DNA of 64,000 nucleotides from Elusimicrobiota bacterium (GCA_016182905.1 JACPFR010000020.1:1-64000); one strand, 5' to 3'. Counted from the first letter of the stretch, positions 24,181-33,704 are shown. The notes: generated by a model not told the origin, from the letters alone. Numbers and translations: made by a program.

Positions 24181-24974
24181 AGCGCGGCGGAGCGGTCCTC
24201 GCCCCGTCCCTGTTCACCCTGGGCAACATGGCCTGCGGCTTCTACGCCCTGCTCTCCTCCGTGCGCGGGGAGTTCGTCTCCTCGGCGACGGCGATCATCG
24301 CGGGCATGCTCTTCGACGCGCTCGACGGCCGCGTCGCCCGTCTCGTGCACGGCGAGTCCGAGTTCGGCGTCGAGTTCGACTCGATGGCCGACTTCCTGAC
24401 CTTCGGCGTGGCCCCCGCGCACATGATGTACGCCTTCATTCTGAAAGACTACGGCGCCTGGGGCTACCCGATCGCCTTCCTGTACGCGCTGTGCGGCGGG
24501 CTGCGCCTGGCGCGCTTCAACGCGATGGCTCACCTGGGCCAGGGCTCGAAGACGCACTTCACCGGGCTCGCGATCCCGGCGGGCGCGGGCTTCCTGGCGA
24601 GCTTCGTCCTTCTGTACCAGGTCATCGAGGAAGGCCGCCCGGCCGGCACCTGGAAGTTCCTCATGGACCACATCCCGGCCCTGTACGGGCTGGCGCCGGC
24701 GATGACCGTCGTCATGGCCCTCCTGATGGTCTCGACGATCCCGTACCCGGCGTTCAAGCAGCCCGGCGTGATGCGCCCGAAGACGATGACGCGGATCATC
24801 GCCCTGCTCGGCCTGGGCCTTCTGCTCTTCTACTACCCGCTGATGATCCTGTTCTTCGTCTTCTTCTTCTACGCCCTGCTCGGGCCGGTGTCCTGGCTCG
24901 CGCGCGCGGCCGGGCGGCTGGTGGGCTGGAAGCCGCCGCACCACGACCACGACAACTACGGAGAGCACCTGTGA
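24162..24974 (+). CDS. pssA: CDP-diacylglycerol-serine O-phosphatidyltransferase
   Basis: The 270-aa integral membrane enzyme carries the CDP-alcohol phosphotransferase motif: DxxDG in 'DALDGRVAR', then G and two Asp in 'GVEFDSMAD'. About eight membrane segments follow the family layout. It makes phosphatidylserine from CDP-diacylglycerol and serine, the substrate of the psd product encoded just upstream. The ATG at 24162 follows GGAG and overlaps psd; the C-terminus is His/Asp-rich (PPHHDHDNYGEHL). It overlaps dut by 4 nt. Confidence 0.92.
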   Translation: MDKQLLKRGGAVLAPSLFTLGNMACGFYALLSSVRGEFVSSATAIIAGMLFDALDGRVARLVHGESEFGVEFDSMADFLTFGVAPAHMMYAFILKDYGAWGYPIAFLYALCGGLRLARFNAMAHLGQGSKTHFTGLAIPAGAGFLASFVLLYQVIEEGRPAGTWKFLMDHIPALYGLAPAMTVVMALLMVSTIPYPAFKQPGVMRPKTMTRIIALLGLGLLLFYYPLMILFFVFFFYALLGPVSWLARAAGRLVGWKPPHHDHDNYGEHL

Positions 24975-25411
24975 CCGCCAAACCCGTCCACGGAATACTC
25001 GCGATGCGCCGCCTCGAGCCGGCCGCCACCTTGCCGACCCGGGCGCACGCCGACGACGCGGGCCTCGACCTGTACGCCCTCGAGGACGCGGAGCTGGCTC
25101 CCGGGCAGGGCAAGGTCGTGCACACGGGCGTGGCGATGGCCATCCCGGCGGGCCACGTCGGCCTCGTCTGCGACCGCTCGTCGATGGCGAAGAAGGGGCT
25201 GAAGACCGCCGGCGGCGTGATCGACGCGGGCTACCGCGGCGAGGTGGGCGTCATGCTCTGGAACATCTCGACGCAGGTCCACGCGCTCAAGAAAGGCGAG
25301 CGCATCGCGCAGCTCCTCGTGATCCCCATCGCGACCCCGGCCCCCGTCGACTCCGACGACCTGGGCGAGACGGCGCGCGGCGTCGGCGGCTTCGGCTCGA
25401 CCGGCAAGTGA
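24971..25411 (+). CDS. dut: Deoxyuridine 5'-triphosphate nucleotidohydrolase (dUTPase)
   Basis: The 146-aa trimeric dUTPase has all five motifs: 'ADDAGLDLYA' (1), 'RSSMAKKGL' (2), 'GGVIDAGYRGEVGVML' (3), 'KGERIAQLLV' (4) and 'RGVGGFGSTG' (5). It hydrolyses dUTP to dUMP, which ThyX then methylates, and keeps uracil out of DNA. The GTG start overlaps the pssA stop (GTGA). A copy of the palindrome TGTTTCCGGAAACA begins 2 nt after the stop codon. Confidence 0.95.
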   Translation: MTAKPVHGILAMRRLEPAATLPTRAHADDAGLDLYALEDAELAPGQGKVVHTGVAMAIPAGHVGLVCDRSSMAKKGLKTAGGVIDAGYRGEVGVMLWNISTQVHALKKGERIAQLLVIPIATPAPVDSDDLGETARGVGGFGSTGK

Positions 25412-25412
25412 G

Positions 25413-25426
25413 TGTTTCCGGAAACA
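25413..25426. repeat. Palindrome TGTTTCCGGAAACA, copy 2
   Basis: Perfect 14-nt palindrome just after the dut stop, between convergent genes. A second inverted repeat follows (CCGGCGAACTC / GAGTTCCGG, about 25428-25457), which may end transcription from both sides; no U-tract is present. Confidence 0.65.
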
Positions 25427-25461
25427 GTCCGGCGAACTCTCGCCGGCGCGAGTTCCGGCGT

Positions 25462-26142
25462 CTAGCGGAGCTCGACCAGGGCGGCCTTCCCGTCGGTGTG
25501 GAACTTGTAGCCCTTGTCGTTGGCGCCCTCGCGCGGGATGGCGGGATGCGCGACGAGCGCGGCGCGCTCCAGGAGAGGCGAATCCTTGAGCGACGCGGCG
25601 ATGAAGTCCCGCTCGGCGTCGAGGTCCGGGTCGCGGACGTGCGAGAGGTCGTGCCAGCGGATGCTGAGGTCGTAGTCGCCCGCGCCCCACCAGATCGCGC
25701 GGCCGCGCGGGTCGCGCAGCCCGGTGTCCCAGACCCGGAAATGATGGCGCGCCGACAGGAACTTCGTCGCGATCGCCCAGTTCATGTCCTGGCGCCGGCC
25801 GTCCAACCAGTACTCGTTCATCGGCGGCGTCGACGCGACCGTCCTTCCCGTCAGCAGCTCCGCCGCGCCGCAGGCGATCGAGGCGCGGATCGTGCCGGGC
25901 ACCTCGGTCCAGCCCGCGCGGGACAGCGCCTCGCGCAGGCTTGCCGCGCTCCCCACGAAGACGAGGTTCAGCGGGTTGCCGGGGCGGCCGAAGCGGCCCT
26001 TGTTCATCCCGGACAGGCCCGCGACGGCCTCGTCGAGCGGGGCGGTCCGGACCGGAAGGGGAGCCTGCGGCGCCTCGGGCAGGACGCGGTCGAGGCTCAG
26101 CGCCAGGAAGAGGACGGGCAGCGCGAGGACCAGCCGCCTCAT
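25462..26142 (-). CDS. LssY C-terminal domain-like exported protein
   Basis: The 226-aa protein has an N-terminal membrane/signal segment (LVLALPVLFLALSLDRVL). The body matches the LssY C-terminal domain: 'PLNLVFVGSAASLREALSRAGW', quoted in part, then 'HHFRVWDTG', 'IWWGAGDYDLSI' and 'HVRDPDLDAERDFI'. The domain occurs in proteins linked to type I secretion or membrane phosphatases, and its biochemical role is not known. It is the last gene of the tmk-holB-metG operon, 1 nt after the metG stop. Confidence 0.72.
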   Translation of the reverse strand: MRRLVLALPVLFLALSLDRVLPEAPQAPLPVRTAPLDEAVAGLSGMNKGRFGRPGNPLNLVFVGSAASLREALSRAGWTEVPGTIRASIACGAAELLTGRTVASTPPMNEYWLDGRRQDMNWAIATKFLSARHHFRVWDTGLRDPRGRAIWWGAGDYDLSIRWHDLSHVRDPDLDAERDFIAASLKDSPLLERAALVAHPAIPREGANDKGYKFHTDGKAALVELR

Positions 26143-26143
26143 C

Positions 26144-27655
26144 TCAGACCTTGCGCGGGAACAGGATCGGGCCTTTCTGGATCAAGCCGGTCCCCAGGGT
26201 CTTGCCCGCGAGGATGTCCTCGGCCGTCAGCGCGTCCGGGAACACCCGCACGCCGAGCTGCATGTGGATCTTGGCCGCGGTGTGGGGCATGAACGGGTCG
26301 AGCCAGCCGGAGACGAGGCGCAGCGACCAGACCAGGTCGAAGAGGACGGCCTCGCACTCCTTCATGTCGCTCTTGGCGAGCTTCCAGGGGGACTTCTCGT
26401 TGACGCGCGCGTTGAGGCTGCGGATCACGTCCCAGATCGAGTCGAGGGCGCCGTTGAAGTCGAGCGCCTCCATCCTCTCCGATATCTCGGGCGTGCGCTT
26501 GGCCACCGTGGTCGTGTAGAAGTCCTCCCCGAGCGGCGGCTTCGTCGGCAGCCGGCCGCCGAGGAACTTATCCACCATCTCGGCCACGCGCGAGACGAGG
26601 TTGCCGAGGTCGTTGGCGAGCTCGGCGTTGTAGCGCTTGGTCAGCGAGGCCTTCGAGAAGTCGCCGTCGTTGCCGAAGGGCATCTCTCGCAGGAGGAAGT
26701 AGCGCAGGGCGTCGACGCCGAACTCGGAGGTGATGTCGTAGGGGGAGATGAAGTTGCCGAGGGACTTCGACATCTTTTGGCCCTCGACCGTCCACCAGCC
26801 GTGCGCGAACACCTTCTTGGGAAGGGGCAGGCCCGCGGCCATCAGGATCGCGGGCCAGATCACGCCGTGGAACCGGAAGATCTCCTTCCCCACGATATGA
26901 ACGTCGGCGGGCCACAGATCCGCCTTCCCGTCCGCGGCCGACCAGTAGTTGATCAGCGCGTCGAACCAGACGTAGATGGTGTGGTCGGGATCGCCGGGGA
27001 CGGGGATGCCCCATTTCACCTTAGTGCGCGAGACCGAGATGTCCTCGAGGCCGGCCTCGACGAAGCGGTGCAGCTCCGCGGCGCGGTGCGCGGGCGCCAG
27101 GAAGCCGGGGTCCGCCTGGTAATGCGCGAGGAGCCGGTCCTGGTACTTCGAGAGCTTGAAGAAGTAGGTCTCCTCGGAGAGCTTCTGCAGCGGCTTGCCC
27201 GAGTCCGGGCCGAGCAGGACGCCGCCGGGTCCCTTCACCGCGTCGGATTCCTTCACGAACGACTCGCTGACGACGTCGTAGAGCCCTTCGTACTTGCCCT
27301 TGTAGATGTCGCCGTTCTTCAGCAGGAGCGCGAACAGCTCCTGGACCTTGTCCTCGTGGCGCTTCTCCGTCGTGCGGATGTAGTCGTCGACGTGGATGTC
27401 GAGGTGCTTCCAGAGGTCCCGGAACTTCGCCGAGGTCATGTCGCAGAAGTCCATCACGTGCTTGCCCGCGGCCTTGGCCGCGTCCTCGATCTTCTGGCCG
27501 TGCTCGTCGGTGCCCGTGAGCAGGAACGCGGAGCGCCCGCGGCCGCGGATGTGCCGGGCCAGGACGTCGGCGGCGATCGTCGTGTACGCGTGGCCGATGT
27601 GCGGCGCCGCGTTGATGTAATAGATCGGGGTCGTGATGTAGTAGCGCTTCGTCAT
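26144..27655 (-). CDS. metG: Methionyl-tRNA synthetase
   Basis: The 503-aa class I synthetase has the HIGH motif as 'PHIGHAY' near residue 20 and KMSKS in 'GQKMSKSLGNF'. Other landmarks are 'LTGTDEHGQKIEDAA', 'VWFDALINYW' and 'HIVGKEIFRFH'. The protein is short: the C-terminal dimerisation (EMAP-like) domain is absent, and the zinc knuckle is not obvious, as in the smaller MetRS type. It charges tRNA-Met. It lies 4 nt after holB, in an order (tmk-holB-metG) seen in several bacteria. Confidence 0.95.
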   Translation of the reverse strand: MTKRYYITTPIYYINAAPHIGHAYTTIAADVLARHIRGRGRSAFLLTGTDEHGQKIEDAAKAAGKHVMDFCDMTSAKFRDLWKHLDIHVDDYIRTTEKRHEDKVQELFALLLKNGDIYKGKYEGLYDVVSESFVKESDAVKGPGGVLLGPDSGKPLQKLSEETYFFKLSKYQDRLLAHYQADPGFLAPAHRAAELHRFVEAGLEDISVSRTKVKWGIPVPGDPDHTIYVWFDALINYWSAADGKADLWPADVHIVGKEIFRFHGVIWPAILMAAGLPLPKKVFAHGWWTVEGQKMSKSLGNFISPYDITSEFGVDALRYFLLREMPFGNDGDFSKASLTKRYNAELANDLGNLVSRVAEMVDKFLGGRLPTKPPLGEDFYTTTVAKRTPEISERMEALDFNGALDSIWDVIRSLNARVNEKSPWKLAKSDMKECEAVLFDLVWSLRLVSGWLDPFMPHTAAKIHMQLGVRVFPDALTAEDILAGKTLGTGLIQKGPILFPRKV

Positions 27656-27659
27656 GGGG

Positions 27660-28607
27660 TCACCGTGAGGCCTCGGCTTCCAGGGAAGCCAGTGTGAGGA
27701 TCAACTTCGGGTCGGCGTTGGCGCGCAGGGCCGCGCGCAGGCGGGAGAGCTCCCGGAGGGGGCCCTCCACCTTTGAGAAAGGGGATTCTCCATCGAGGTG
27801 CCGGCGGCGCAGCTCCTGGCCGAGGGAGTACAGCGCGCGCTCCACCTTCACGCGCGCCGCGGCGAGGTCCTTGGGCAGCCCGTCGGAGGCGGTCACGGCG
27901 GCCAGCGGCCCGCCGCCGGCGGCGAAGCCGCCGCGCAGGCCGTCGTCGTCGGCGAGCTCGAGGGCGCGGCCGGCGGAGCCGTCCGACAGCGCGGCCAGGC
28001 GCTTGGCCGACCTCGGGTCGATGCCGCGTCCCGTCAGGATCTTCTCCAGGACGGGCTCCGGCAGGGGGCCGAAGGGTACGGTGAAGCAGCGCGAGGAGAT
28101 CGTGCGGGGCAGGCGCTCGCGCTGGGTCGCGCCCAGTATCCACAGGGTCTTGGGCTGGGGCTCCTCGAGTATCTTGAGCATCGCGTTGGCCGCGGCCTCG
28201 TTGAGACGCTGCGCGTCGGGGATCACCGCGATCTTCCAGCCGTCGAGCATGGACTTGAAGCTCAGGTCCTTGAGCAGGTGGCGGATCGTGTCCACCTTCC
28301 AGATCTTCTGCTTCTCCGGCTCCTCTTCCTCGAGCGACGCCTGGTAGGCCGCGTCGACGATGACGGCGTCCGGGTGCACGCGGCCGTCCACGCCCCGGCA
28401 GTCGGCGCATTCGCCGCAGGACGCCTCGCCGGTGAACGGGCGCGCGCGGCACAGCAGGGCCTTGGCGAACTCGATCGCGGCGAGCGACTTGCCGACGCCC
28501 TCGGGTCCGACGAACAGCATCGCGGCCGGCAGGCGCTCGGAGGCCAGCAGCCCCTCGAGGGTCTTCACGGCGCGGCGCTGGCCGAGGACCTTGTCGAGGC
28601 GCATCAT
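27660..28607 (-). CDS. holB: DNA polymerase III subunit delta'
   Basis: The 315-aa clamp-loader AAA+ protein has Walker A '[13 protein letters not shown]', a Cys4-type zinc module ('CGECADC' after an earlier Cys in '[14 protein letters not shown]') and sensor-1 'TISSRCF'. The central '[16 protein letters not shown]' is highly typical of delta' and gamma/tau. Delta' is part of the complex that loads the beta clamp on DNA. The ATG at 28607 overlaps the tmk stop as ATGA. Confidence 0.92.
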   Translation of the reverse strand: MMRLDKVLGQRRAVKTLEGLLASERLPAAMLFVGPEGVGKSLAAIEFAKALLCRARPFTGEASCGECADCRGVDGRVHPDAVIVDAAYQASLEEEEPEKQKIWKVDTIRHLLKDLSFKSMLDGWKIAVIPDAQRLNEAAANAMLKILEEPQPKTLWILGATQRERLPRTISSRCFTVPFGPLPEPVLEKILTGRGIDPRSAKRLAALSDGSAGRALELADDDGLRGGFAAGGGPLAAVTASDGLPKDLAAARVKVERALYSLGQELRRRHLDGESPFSKVEGPLRELSRLRAALRANADPKLILTLASLEAEASR

Positions 28608-29221
28608 AATTTCTTCTCGACCAAGGCGACGATCTTCGCATGAAGCGCGTCGGCCGGCAGCCTTCCGTTGAGTATGACCGCGCGGCGATCGGCCTTGGCG
28701 GCTTTCAGATACCCTTTTCGGACTCTTCGGCGGAACTCGGCGCTCTCGCTTTCGAGCCGGTCGAGCTCGCGCTGAAGATCGCGCGCGTCGAACTCCTCGA
28801 CGGGAATATCCAGGAGGATCGTCAAGTCCGGCTTCAATCCGCCGGTGGCGATCTTGTTCAACGCCGACGTTTTATCGAGCCCCAGGCCGCGGGCTTCGCC
28901 TTGGTAGGCGTCCGTCGACATCGTGAAGCGCTCCGACACGACGGTCGTGCCTTTCGCCAAAGCCGGCCGGATCTTTTCCTGAGTGTGCTGCGCCCTCGAG
29001 GCTTCGTACAGGAAGAGTTCCGCGAGCGGGTCGATCGTGAGGGCCGGATCGAGCAGCACCTTGCGGATGCCTTCGGCGACGCCCGTGCCGCCCGGTTCGC
29101 GGGTGTGCACGACGTCGTGACCCTTGGCCCTCAACGAATCCACTAATCGTCTTGCCTGTGTGGACTTCCCGGATTTGTCGGGGCCTTCGAAGACGATGAA
29201 CAGGCCTTTCGTGCGCTTCAC
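28604..29221 (-). CDS. tmk: Thymidylate kinase
   Basis: The 205-aa P-loop kinase phosphorylates dTMP to dTDP. Motifs: P-loop '[11 protein letters not shown]', '[13 protein letters not shown]', the DR(Y/H)-like segment '[14 protein letters not shown]' and the '[12 protein letters not shown]' strand. In the P-loop the usual Glu-Gly-x-Asp/Glu is retained. The GTG start is supported by TAGAAT (ATTCTA, 29229-29234) 7 nt upstream, the leaderless pattern. It opens the tmk-holB-metG operon. Confidence 0.95.
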   Translation of the reverse strand: MKRTKGLFIVFEGPDKSGKSTQARRLVDSLRAKGHDVVHTREPGGTGVAEGIRKVLLDPALTIDPLAELFLYEASRAQHTQEKIRPALAKGTTVVSERFTMSTDAYQGEARGLGLDKTSALNKIATGGLKPDLTILLDIPVEEFDARDLQRELDRLESESAEFRRRVRKGYLKAAKADRRAVILNGRLPADALHAKIVALVEKKL

Positions 29222-29248
29222 GGCGGCTATTCTATCATTCGGGCGGGA

Positions 29249-30580
29249 CTAAAGGCCCGACGGCCAGCCGCGGACCTCGCTCTGCCAAGAGGTGCGGGTC
29301 AGGCTCACGTTCGTGGTGATGACGTTGGCCGTCGCCTCGCCGTTGTAGTAGAAGTCGACCGGCGAGGACGCCGACAGGGTCGAGGTCCCGATGGCGTACA
29401 GCACCCCGTAGACGTCGCTGTTGCCGCCGCCGCCGCCGCCGTTGTTGAAGTTGCCGCCGACGTAGAGGAAGCCGTTGACCGAGATCTTGCTGGAGGTGAG
29501 GGGGGTCACCGTGGCCTCATAGGGGGAGTTCAAGCCGGGGAAATCCGCGGGCTCGGTCGAGTCGTTGCCGTAGGCCACATAGGTGGACCAGGCGTTGCAG
29601 TACTGCTTCCAGGCCGTTTTCGGCATGGTCATGGCGACCGTGCCTTTGCCCCAGACGCCGTTGGGAAGGTTGACGTTGCCCATGACGATCAAAGTGCCCG
29701 TGTGGAACATGCCCGGAGACTTGATCGTCAGGTCGCCCTCGATGAAGATGGTCTTGCCCGCGGTCGTATCGTCCCATTGGGTGACGTTCCCCGGGTAGTA
29801 GCAGCTGCCCGCCGGAACTGCGGTGTTCGCGCCCGCGTGCGTCGGGCAGCCCGCGGTGGCGGCCGCCGAGGAGCGGTAGAAGTCGAAGTCGAGGGACGGA
29901 GTGCTGGGAAGGCTCGTCTGGAAGGCGTGCCACTGGCAGCAGCCGGGCGAGTCGCAGTTGGGCGGGTTTGCGGTGGTGTCCTTGCCGATGATCTGGCTGG
30001 CCGACCAGTACTGGGGATAGCTGCGGTTGGTCGCGTCGATGTTGCTCGGGCTCATGACCGCGCCCCAATGCACGTTGCTGCCGCCCGAGATCTTCACGCC
30101 TTGGCCGGCGAAGATCGCCGTGTCGCCGAGGACGGCGTTGGTGTAGACGACGCGCAGCGCCCGCGTCTCCCGGCCGTATCTGTCTCGGCCGACGGTGATG
30201 ACCGTCGCCTGCTGGGTGCCGGGCCCGCTCGTGATGCTGATCGCGTAGGTGCCGCCGGCGATGTCCTGGTATTTCTTATCGAAGGCGTAGTTCGGCTGCG
30301 CGTTCCCGTTCTGGATGGAGACCCAAGTGGTCGTGGACAGGGAGATGTAGAGGTAGGCTTTCTCGACGCCGGCCTCGGCCAGGTGGAAGGCGACGGTGTT
30401 GTGGGACTGCTTGCTCGCGAAGACCGTCTCGCGCTGTATCCAGAGCACGATGGCCGGCACCATGATGGCCAGGATCACGAGCATGGCGACCGCGCCGGGG
30501 AGGATCTGGCCCCTTTCCTGACGGAATATGGAAGGGGCACTTCCTCGCGTATCGCTCGGTCGGCCGCTTAGTTTTATCAT
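29249..30580 (-). CDS. PilX-like membrane-anchored pilus/surface protein
   Basis: The 443-aa protein has a short basic leader and a single hydrophobic helix 'LPGAVAMLVILAIMVPAIVLW' (landmark 'AMLVILAIMV'), then a large Gly/Ser/Thr-rich outer domain. The segment 'SHNTVAFHLAEAGVEKAYLY' is the hallmark of PilX/TadE-like minor pilin proteins, whose AEAG helix sits after the membrane span. The C-terminal part has beta-helix-like Gly/Asn stretches and a poly-Gly turn (NNGGGGGGNSD). It overlaps the pseudopilin gene before it, so it belongs to the pilin operon. Confidence 0.7.
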   Translation of the reverse strand: MIKLSGRPSDTRGSAPSIFRQERGQILPGAVAMLVILAIMVPAIVLWIQRETVFASKQSHNTVAFHLAEAGVEKAYLYISLSTTTWVSIQNGNAQPNYAFDKKYQDIAGGTYAISITSGPGTQQATVITVGRDRYGRETRALRVVYTNAVLGDTAIFAGQGVKISGGSNVHWGAVMSPSNIDATNRSYPQYWSASQIIGKDTTANPPNCDSPGCCQWHAFQTSLPSTPSLDFDFYRSSAAATAGCPTHAGANTAVPAGSCYYPGNVTQWDDTTAGKTIFIEGDLTIKSPGMFHTGTLIVMGNVNLPNGVWGKGTVAMTMPKTAWKQYCNAWSTYVAYGNDSTEPADFPGLNSPYEATVTPLTSSKISVNGFLYVGGNFNNGGGGGGNSDVYGVLYAIGTSTLSASSPVDFYYNGEATANVITTNVSLTRTSWQSEVRGWPSGL

Positions 30581-31077
30581 TAGTTCATGACCCGGATCTT
30601 CTGAATGGTCAGCTCGAGGACCTTTCGGCGGCCGAGCTGGATGTTCTTGCCCATCGTGATCGAGACCGAGACGATGGAGACGTCGTCGGTGTGCGGATAG
30701 GTGAAGGCGATGTAGATGAGATTGCTGCTCACCACCGAGTTGGCGGTGCCGATGACCTGGATGAGCTTGCTTCCCTCCTGGCGGAACTCCATGTAGCGGC
30801 CGTCGACGTGGCGGAAACGGATGCGGGAGAACGGTCCCTGGCCCGCGGGCGTATCCATGACCACCGTCGTCGCGACGGCCTGGCGCATGTAGCGGTTGAC
30901 GGTGTCGAGCGTGGTGCGCGCGTCGCGCTGTATCTCGTAGCGGGCGCTCGTCATCAGGAAGAAGTTCTGCATCTGGATCAGCATCGTCGGCACCACGGTC
31001 GCGAGGATGCCGATGATGGCGACGACCATCATCAGCTCCGTGAGGGTATAACCGAGCCGGCTCTTGAGCTTCCTCAT
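30580..31077 (-). CDS. Type IV pilin-like minor pseudopilin
   Basis: The 165-aa protein has a type III (prepilin) leader cut site: basic leader 'MRKLKSRLG' followed by 'YTLTELMMVVAIIGILA', with Glu at +5. After processing by prepilin peptidase, the hydrophobic helix anchors it in a pilus or type II secretion pseudopilus. The globular part resembles PilW/GspJ ('RYMRQAVATTVVMD', 'RFRHVDGRYMEF'). The ATG at 31077 overlaps the stop of the upstream giant pilin-like gene, and its own stop overlaps the next start. Confidence 0.85.
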   Translation of the reverse strand: MRKLKSRLGYTLTELMMVVAIIGILATVVPTMLIQMQNFFLMTSARYEIQRDARTTLDTVNRYMRQAVATTVVMDTPAGQGPFSRIRFRHVDGRYMEFRQEGSKLIQVIGTANSVVSSNLIYIAFTYPHTDDVSIVSVSITMGKNIQLGRRKVLELTIQKIRVMN

Positions 31078-33665
31078 GGGATCGCCACGTTCTTGGTCGT
31101 CGTCGCGCTCGGGCTGACGATGATGCCGCTGTAGGTCTTCGTCGTGATCGTCACGCCCGTGCCGGAGATGACGGGGACGTAGGCCGAGAGGTAATAGGTG
31201 GAGCCGCCGCGCACGGGCAGGATGTAGGTGCCGTCGGCCTTGCTCGACACCATGTACATCGGCACCTGCGCGGGCGCCGACGAGCCGACGATGGCCGCGG
31301 GCGTGCTGAGAATCGTGTTGGTCGACGCCAGCAGCAACGCCCCGGAGGTGACCAGGCCGGAGGCGTCGGAGACCGTGCCCTCGATGCTGCCGAAGGCCCC
31401 ATTGACGGTGAAGGTGCCGACGAACACGCTGCCCGTCGAGCTCACGGGCGCCGACAGCGAGTTCGGCATCACGTCCTGGCCCGATTCGAGCACCGGGTAG
31501 ACGGTGTAGGTGCCCGTCGAGACGTTGCGGATCGTGAAATTGCCGCCGGTGTCGGTTACGCCGGAGCCGGCCTGAAGGCCGGCGTCGTCGACCGCGGTGA
31601 TCGCCTGATAGGCCAGCGGGGTCGTGCCCGTGGTGACGTAGCCCGTGATGCGCCCGCCGAAATTCAAGGTGAAATTCTGAGTCGTCACGGCCCCCTCGGC
31701 GACCACGGGCGCCTCGATGCCCTGGACGTAGGACGGCTCCAGGTTGTTGGGGTTGGCGATGACGGTCACCGTGCCGGTCGAAACGGCCATGAAGTACGCG
31801 CCGTTGGAGCCAGTGATCTTCGAGGCCCCTCCGCCCTGCACGGTGATGCCGTTGATCGGCTGCCCGGAGGGATTGGTGATGGTGCCTTTTACGAAGCCGG
31901 AGGATGTGGCGCTCGTCAGCTGCACGTGATGGAGGCCGGCCACGGGCCAAGCGGGCGTGGTGGCCGCGTGGGGCACGGCGATATAGGCGTTCTGGGTGAC
32001 CGTCACCGTGTCGATGAAGGCGGCGTAGTTCCCATATGCGGCGGAAACGGTCCAGGTCCCGGTCGAGACGCCCCCGAGCACGAACCGCGCGTAGGGCAGG
32101 CTCAGCGCCCCGCTCGTGACGTAAGCGGTATAGGTCAGCGCCGAGCCCGAGTTCGGGTCGCTGGCGGACACGTAGCCGCCGCTCGCGACCTTCCCGGTGA
32201 ACGTCGTGAAGGCGCCGGAGGCCGTGCTTCTGGGGGGGTAGACGAGCCCGTCGAACACGGCGGAAGGATACAGGAAGTCTTTCGAGTTGTCGTCGGAGTC
32301 GTAGGCCGCCCCGTAGGCCAGCATGCCCGCCGCGCTGACTCCGGGGCTGGACACCCGCACGATTTGGTTGCCCGCCTGAAGGCCGTCGCGAGCCGGCAGC
32401 GTCGTAAAATTGGGGATCGAGGTTCCCTCGCAAATCCCCGGATCCCCGCAGGCGAGGTTGTTGTCGTCGTCCCAGCCCACGGTGTCGTAGGCGGCGTTGT
32501 CCGAGAAGCGCCGCAGGCGCACGGCGCCCGCGCGGTTGTTGTCGAGGAAATCGGGGGTGGTCGGCGCGCTGTCGCAGCCGGCGGCGGTGCCGAAGCAGGC
32601 GTCGGCTTGGATTTCCGCATTGTTGATCATGAAGGCCGACGCGCTGGCCAGCAGGTAGTAGTGGTTCGCGGGCACATATGTGGTCATGAAGACGAAATTG
32701 AATTGGGCATGGGTCTTATCCTGTCCCGCCGCCTCGCTGTCGTAGTCGAGGCGGATCTGGGGGGCGCCCGTCGTCCCGATGTTGATCGGGTAAGTCGTGG
32801 GATTGAACAGCTCGATGTACTCGACCGGCCGGACGATGTCTCCCGCAGCCCAGGTCGCGGTCTCCACGACGACCTGGCTGATGACTAGGCCGGAGTTGTA
32901 CCAGACGGTGCCCTCGATGTAGCCGGTCGCCACGGAGATCAACGTGAGATCGGCCGTGGCCGTCCCGCCCCGGTTGGCGATGACCGAGCCGGTGACCCCG
33001 TCGTTGAAGCCGGTCGAGGAGGCCCTGATGGTATAGGTCCCGTGGTAGACGGAGAAGAAATAGACTCCCGCGGAATTCGACATCGCGCCCCAGTTCTCAT
33101 TCTGCTCGGCCACGACGACGGCGCTTGCCACGGTGCCGCCGGCGGAGTTGAAGACCGTTCCCGTAATCGTCGAGTCGAGCGGGTTGACGTTCGGGTTCTC
33201 GAGGAGATTTCGCAAAGTCCAGGACTTCTTGTTTCCCGCCTCGGTCCATACGATGCTCACCGTGATCTGCTTGAGGCCGGTGTCAGGGTAGGTGAAGGCC
33301 ACGTCGGTGATGTCGCTGCCGGACATCTCGGCCATGCCAACGTAGGTGTAGCGCGTGAAGTTGATGCCGCCGATGGAGATGATCTCCGGAGGGTAGTTGA
33401 CCGTGTCGTAGACGATGTCGGGCTCGGTGGTTGTGTCGGTCGCCGTCGCCGTCGTGATCTGAAGGGCGTAGTAGCTGAGATTCTTGAGGGATTCGATTCG
33501 CTCCTGGCCCAGGTTGGTGGCCAGCGAGGTCGCGCGCGAGACGAAGGTCGAGCGCGCGATGTACTTGAAAGCGCCGAAAAGACCCAAAACGCCCACGGAC
33601 AGGATGGCCGTGGCCACCATCAATTCGGTCAAGGTGCCGCCTTGCCGCGGGTTTCGTTGGAGCAT
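31074..33665 (-). CDS. Giant PilV-like pseudopilin with LTD and carboxypeptidase-regulatory-like repeats
   Basis: The 863-aa protein starts with a prepilin leader ('MLQRNPRQGG' then 'TLTELMVATAILSVGVLGLF'), typical of PilV/GspI. Ordinary PilV proteins have under 250 aa; here a PilV-like head (to about residue 170) is followed by several Ig-like carboxypeptidase-regulatory repeats ('ITGTVFNSAGGTVASAVV', 'GFVKGTITNPSGQPINGI', 'GRITGYVTTGTTPLAYQAI', 'GSIEGTVSDASGLVTSGAL'). A lamin-tail-like domain sits around 'VEYIELFNPTTYPINIG'. It is probably displayed at the tip or along a pilus. The start at 33665 fits the leader and a promoter 10 nt upstream. Confidence 0.82.
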   Translation of the reverse strand: MLQRNPRQGGTLTELMVATAILSVGVLGLFGAFKYIARSTFVSRATSLATNLGQERIESLKNLSYYALQITTATATDTTTEPDIVYDTVNYPPEIISIGGINFTRYTYVGMAEMSGSDITDVAFTYPDTGLKQITVSIVWTEAGNKKSWTLRNLLENPNVNPLDSTITGTVFNSAGGTVASAVVVAEQNENWGAMSNSAGVYFFSVYHGTYTIRASSTGFNDGVTGSVIANRGGTATADLTLISVATGYIEGTVWYNSGLVISQVVVETATWAAGDIVRPVEYIELFNPTTYPINIGTTGAPQIRLDYDSEAAGQDKTHAQFNFVFMTTYVPANHYYLLASASAFMINNAEIQADACFGTAAGCDSAPTTPDFLDNNRAGAVRLRRFSDNAAYDTVGWDDDNNLACGDPGICEGTSIPNFTTLPARDGLQAGNQIVRVSSPGVSAAGMLAYGAAYDSDDNSKDFLYPSAVFDGLVYPPRSTASGAFTTFTGKVASGGYVSASDPNSGSALTYTAYVTSGALSLPYARFVLGGVSTGTWTVSAAYGNYAAFIDTVTVTQNAYIAVPHAATTPAWPVAGLHHVQLTSATSSGFVKGTITNPSGQPINGITVQGGGASKITGSNGAYFMAVSTGTVTVIANPNNLEPSYVQGIEAPVVAEGAVTTQNFTLNFGGRITGYVTTGTTPLAYQAITAVDDAGLQAGSGVTDTGGNFTIRNVSTGTYTVYPVLESGQDVMPNSLSAPVSSTGSVFVGTFTVNGAFGSIEGTVSDASGLVTSGALLLASTNTILSTPAAIVGSSAPAQVPMYMVSSKADGTYILPVRGGSTYYLSAYVPVISGTGVTITTKTYSGIIVSPSATTTKNVAIP

Positions 33666-33675
33666 GTGCCCACGA

Positions 33676-33704
33676 AGTATAGGTGGTTGCCGCGGACAAA
33701 TCAA
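33676..33704 (-). promoter_or_regulatory. Promoter TTGATT-17-TATACT of the pseudopilin operon
   Basis: On the minus strand TTGATT (33699-33704) and TATACT (33676-33681) are 17 nt apart, followed after 10 nt by the ATG at 33665. A start site would fall 3-4 nt before the ATG. Confidence 0.6.

Noticed and set aside
29249-33665. A complete type IV pilus or type II secretion operon
   Set aside because: Only minor pilin-like genes are here; no ATPase, secretin, platform protein or prepilin peptidase is in the window.
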